NCBI GenBank assembly: GCA_031254075.1
Contig: JAIRVD010000073.1
Location: forward strand, 1-6,526
Direction: 5' to 3'
DNA from: Clostridiales bacterium
GTDB lineage: Bacteria; Bacillota; Clostridia; Lachnospirales; WQUN01
Length of the DNA stretch: 6,526 nt
This document shows positions 4,993 through 6,526 of the stretch, piece by piece (position 1 is the first letter of the stretch; each line of letters begins with the position of its first letter). The notes beneath the pieces were generated by a model. It was not told the DNA's origin. It saw only the letters and a list, made by a program, of their open reading frames with translations, and made no database searches. The translations under genes and the position numbers were made by a program.

Positions 4993-6141
4993 ATGAAATT
5001 CCTACACCTATCCGACCTGCACATCGGAAAAAGCGTAAACGGCTTCTCTATGCTCTCGGAGCAGAAGCACGTTTTTAAGCAGGTAATCGGATATGTAAAA
5101 ACCGAGCAACCCGCCGCCGTAGTAATTGCGGGCGACGTATACGACCGCGCCATACCCGGCGTCGAAGCAGTGCGGGTTTTTGACGATTTTCTTACGGAGC
5201 TTGCAAATGAAGATGTTGCGGTGTTGCTCATCTCCGGCAATCACGATTCGCCGGAACGTATGAATTACGCAAGCCGCTTGTTATCGGATAAGCGCATATT
5301 TTTTTACGGTGCGTTTGACGGTTCGGTACATAAGGTTGTTTTGCCCGATGAATATGGGGAAGTGAACTTTTGGCTGATGCCGTTTATCAAACCAACAATG
5401 GTTCGCGGCATGTTCGCCGAAATTGATATTGATAATTATGATGCGCTTATCAAAGCCGCGTTGGAATCGGCGGGCATTAACCATGTCGCCCGAAATGTGC
5501 TTGTGTCGCATCAGTTCTATACCAAAGCAGGGGTTACACCTACAAGAAGCGAATCGGAACTAAGTCCCGTCGGCGGGCTGGATGCAGTTGATGCGGGAAT
5601 TATTGAGCTTTTCGATTATGTCGCACTCGGGCATTTACACGGCAGTCAAGGCGTAGGCGCGGAACATATCCGCTATTGCGGCTCACCGATTAAATACTCA
5701 TTTTCGGAATGCCGGCACGAAAAATCAATGGCTCTTGTGGAAATGGGTAATAAAGGTGACTTGTCTGTTAAATATCTTCCGCTTATTCCGCTTCACGATA
5801 TGCGTGAGATAAAAGGTGAAATAAATCAGCTTATGAGCGATGAAGTATTAAAACTTGCAAATCAAAATGATTATTTGCGTGTTATTCTTACGGACGAAGA
5901 TGAAACAATTGACCCAATGGGGAAACTTCGCAGTGTCTACCCGAATATTATGAGCCTCGATTTCGAGAATTCGCGGACAAGCATAGATGTCTCGTTAATT
6001 TCGTCAGATTCGGAAACAATAGAAAAATTATCTGTTTATGAGTTGTTTGGTGAATTTTTCATTCAAAAAATAGGTTACTCCATGAGCGAAGACCAAGCGA
6101 AAATTGTTCGCGAAATTTTGGAAAGGTCGGATGAAAAATGA
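4993..6141 (+). CDS. sbcD: Exonuclease SbcD, nuclease subunit of SbcCD (Mre11 family)
   Basis: A 382-residue Mn-dependent calcineurin-like phosphoesterase. With SbcC it trims DNA ends and cuts hairpins and palindromes in double-strand break processing and replication-fork maintenance. The metal-site motifs are all present: DLH (D8, H10), GDVYDR (D48), GNHDSPER (N83, H84), SHQ (H173) and GHLHG (H214, H216). The N-terminus MKFLHLSDLHIGK is typical of SbcD. The C-terminal part (about 265-380) is the more variable capping and SbcC-contact region, ending in a helix (EDQAKIVREILERSDEK) expected to bind SbcC. Length is within the usual range of about 370-410. Its stop overlaps the sbcC start as ATGA, so the two subunits are translated as a pair. 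No missing catalytic residue is seen. Confidence 0.97.
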   Translation: MKFLHLSDLHIGKSVNGFSMLSEQKHVFKQVIGYVKTEQPAAVVIAGDVYDRAIPGVEAVRVFDDFLTELANEDVAVLLISGNHDSPERMNYASRLLSDKRIFFYGAFDGSVHKVVLPDEYGEVNFWLMPFIKPTMVRGMFAEIDIDNYDALIKAALESAGINHVARNVLVSHQFYTKAGVTPTRSESELSPVGGLDAVDAGIIELFDYVALGHLHGSQGVGAEHIRYCGSPIKYSFSECRHEKSMALVEMGNKGDLSVKYLPLIPLHDMREIKGEINQLMSDEVLKLANQNDYLRVILTDEDETIDPMGKLRSVYPNIMSLDFENSRTSIDVSLISSDSETIEKLSVYELFGEFFIQKIGYSMSEDQAKIVREILERSDEK

Positions 6142-6526
6142 AACCGTTAAAACTCACTATGAGTGCGTTTGGTTCTTATGCCGACGTACAGGAGATTGAT
6201 TTTACCGAACTGGGAACGGTTGGCTTGTATCTGATTACGGGAGAAACGGGTTCCGGTAAAACGACCATATTTGATGCAATATCATTCGCGTTGTTCGGCA
6301 AGGCAAGCGGAACAGCCCGCGATGATTATCTTATGCTTCGTTCCGATTTCGCTTCGGAAAAGGCAAAGGCATTTGTGGAACTTGACTTCGTTTCAGGCGA
6401 GAATCACTATAATATTAAACGAACCATTAAGAAAACAGGACAAGATGTTTCTCTCTTGTTGCCGGATGGTGCGACTGTGAGCGGCGATAAAAATATTAAA
6501 CCGAAAATCACGGACATAGTGGGTCT
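6138..6526 (+). CDS. sbcC: Exonuclease SbcC, ATPase subunit of SbcCD, partial (3' end outside window)
   Basis: The first 129 codons of a gene open to the right edge. The product starts MKPLKLTMSAFGSYADVQEI, the standard SbcC/Rad50 beginning. It has Walker A GETGSGKTT (residues 35-43, K41 and T42 contacting the ATP phosphates), followed by FDAISFALFGKASG and an LRSDFA segment typical of SbcC. The full protein is usually about 1,000 residues or more: an ABC-type ATPase split by a long coiled coil with a zinc hook, so only the N-terminal ATPase lobe is visible. It pairs with SbcD to make the ATP-driven nuclease complex. The start overlaps the sbcD stop by 4 bp (ATGA), as expected for coupled subunits. 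Confidence 0.96.
   Translation, partial: MKPLKLTMSAFGSYADVQEIDFTELGTVGLYLITGETGSGKTTIFDAISFALFGKASGTARDDYLMLRSDFASEKAKAFVELDFVSGENHYNIKRTIKKTGQDVSLLLPDGATVSGDKNIKPKITDIVG

Noticed and set aside
4899..5240. 113-codon open frame on the minus strand across the sbcD promoter and start
   Set aside because: It runs antisense through the catalytic motifs of sbcD and has no recognisable features.

Overview
The window looks like a stretch of a low-to-moderate GC Bacillota (Firmicutes, probably clostridial) chromosome. The signs are a secreted protein built from three S-layer homology (SLH) domains, strong GGAGG-type ribosome binding sites, a TerB_N/TerB_C protein and an SbcD-SbcC pair. This assignment is inferred from gene content and not from a phylogeny. 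No tRNA, rRNA, CRISPR array or insertion sequence was seen.

Layout: (1) 1-144, minus strand, is the 5' part of a small 4-oxalocrotonate-tautomerase-like gene that runs off the left edge. (2) 145-201 is a compact divergent promoter region. (3) 202-2546, plus strand, is a tight two-gene operon: an MscS-family mechanosensitive channel, then 2 nt later a 503-residue protein with TerB_N-like and TerB_C-like regions. (4) 4725-2516, minus strand, is a second two-gene operon: a secreted SLH protein with a repetitive C-terminal tail, then a radical SAM/SPASM enzyme with a C-terminal TPR region. Stop and start codons share one base (TAATG). (5) 4726-4992 is an AT-rich divergent intergenic region with a promoter candidate in each direction. 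(6) 4993 to the right edge, plus strand, holds sbcD and the start of sbcC, overlapping by ATGA, encoding the SbcCD DNA end-processing nuclease.

The most interesting item is the SLH/radical SAM pair. The SLH protein ends in three copies of MPxYGxP, exactly 13 residues apart, right at the C-terminus. The next gene, translationally coupled to it, has the full cysteine set of a SPASM-type peptide-modifying radical SAM enzyme plus a TPR region that could bind a substrate. I infer a candidate system in which a cell-wall-anchored protein has its C-terminal tail modified before export, with the SLH protein serving as both carrier and substrate. The modification itself cannot be read from sequence.

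A second notable point is the junction of the two convergent operons. Their coding regions overlap by 31 bp, and each operon appears to have its intrinsic terminator inside the coding sequence of the opposing gene. The terB-like gene also carries a perfect 15-bp inverted repeat and a repeat-like interdomain linker.
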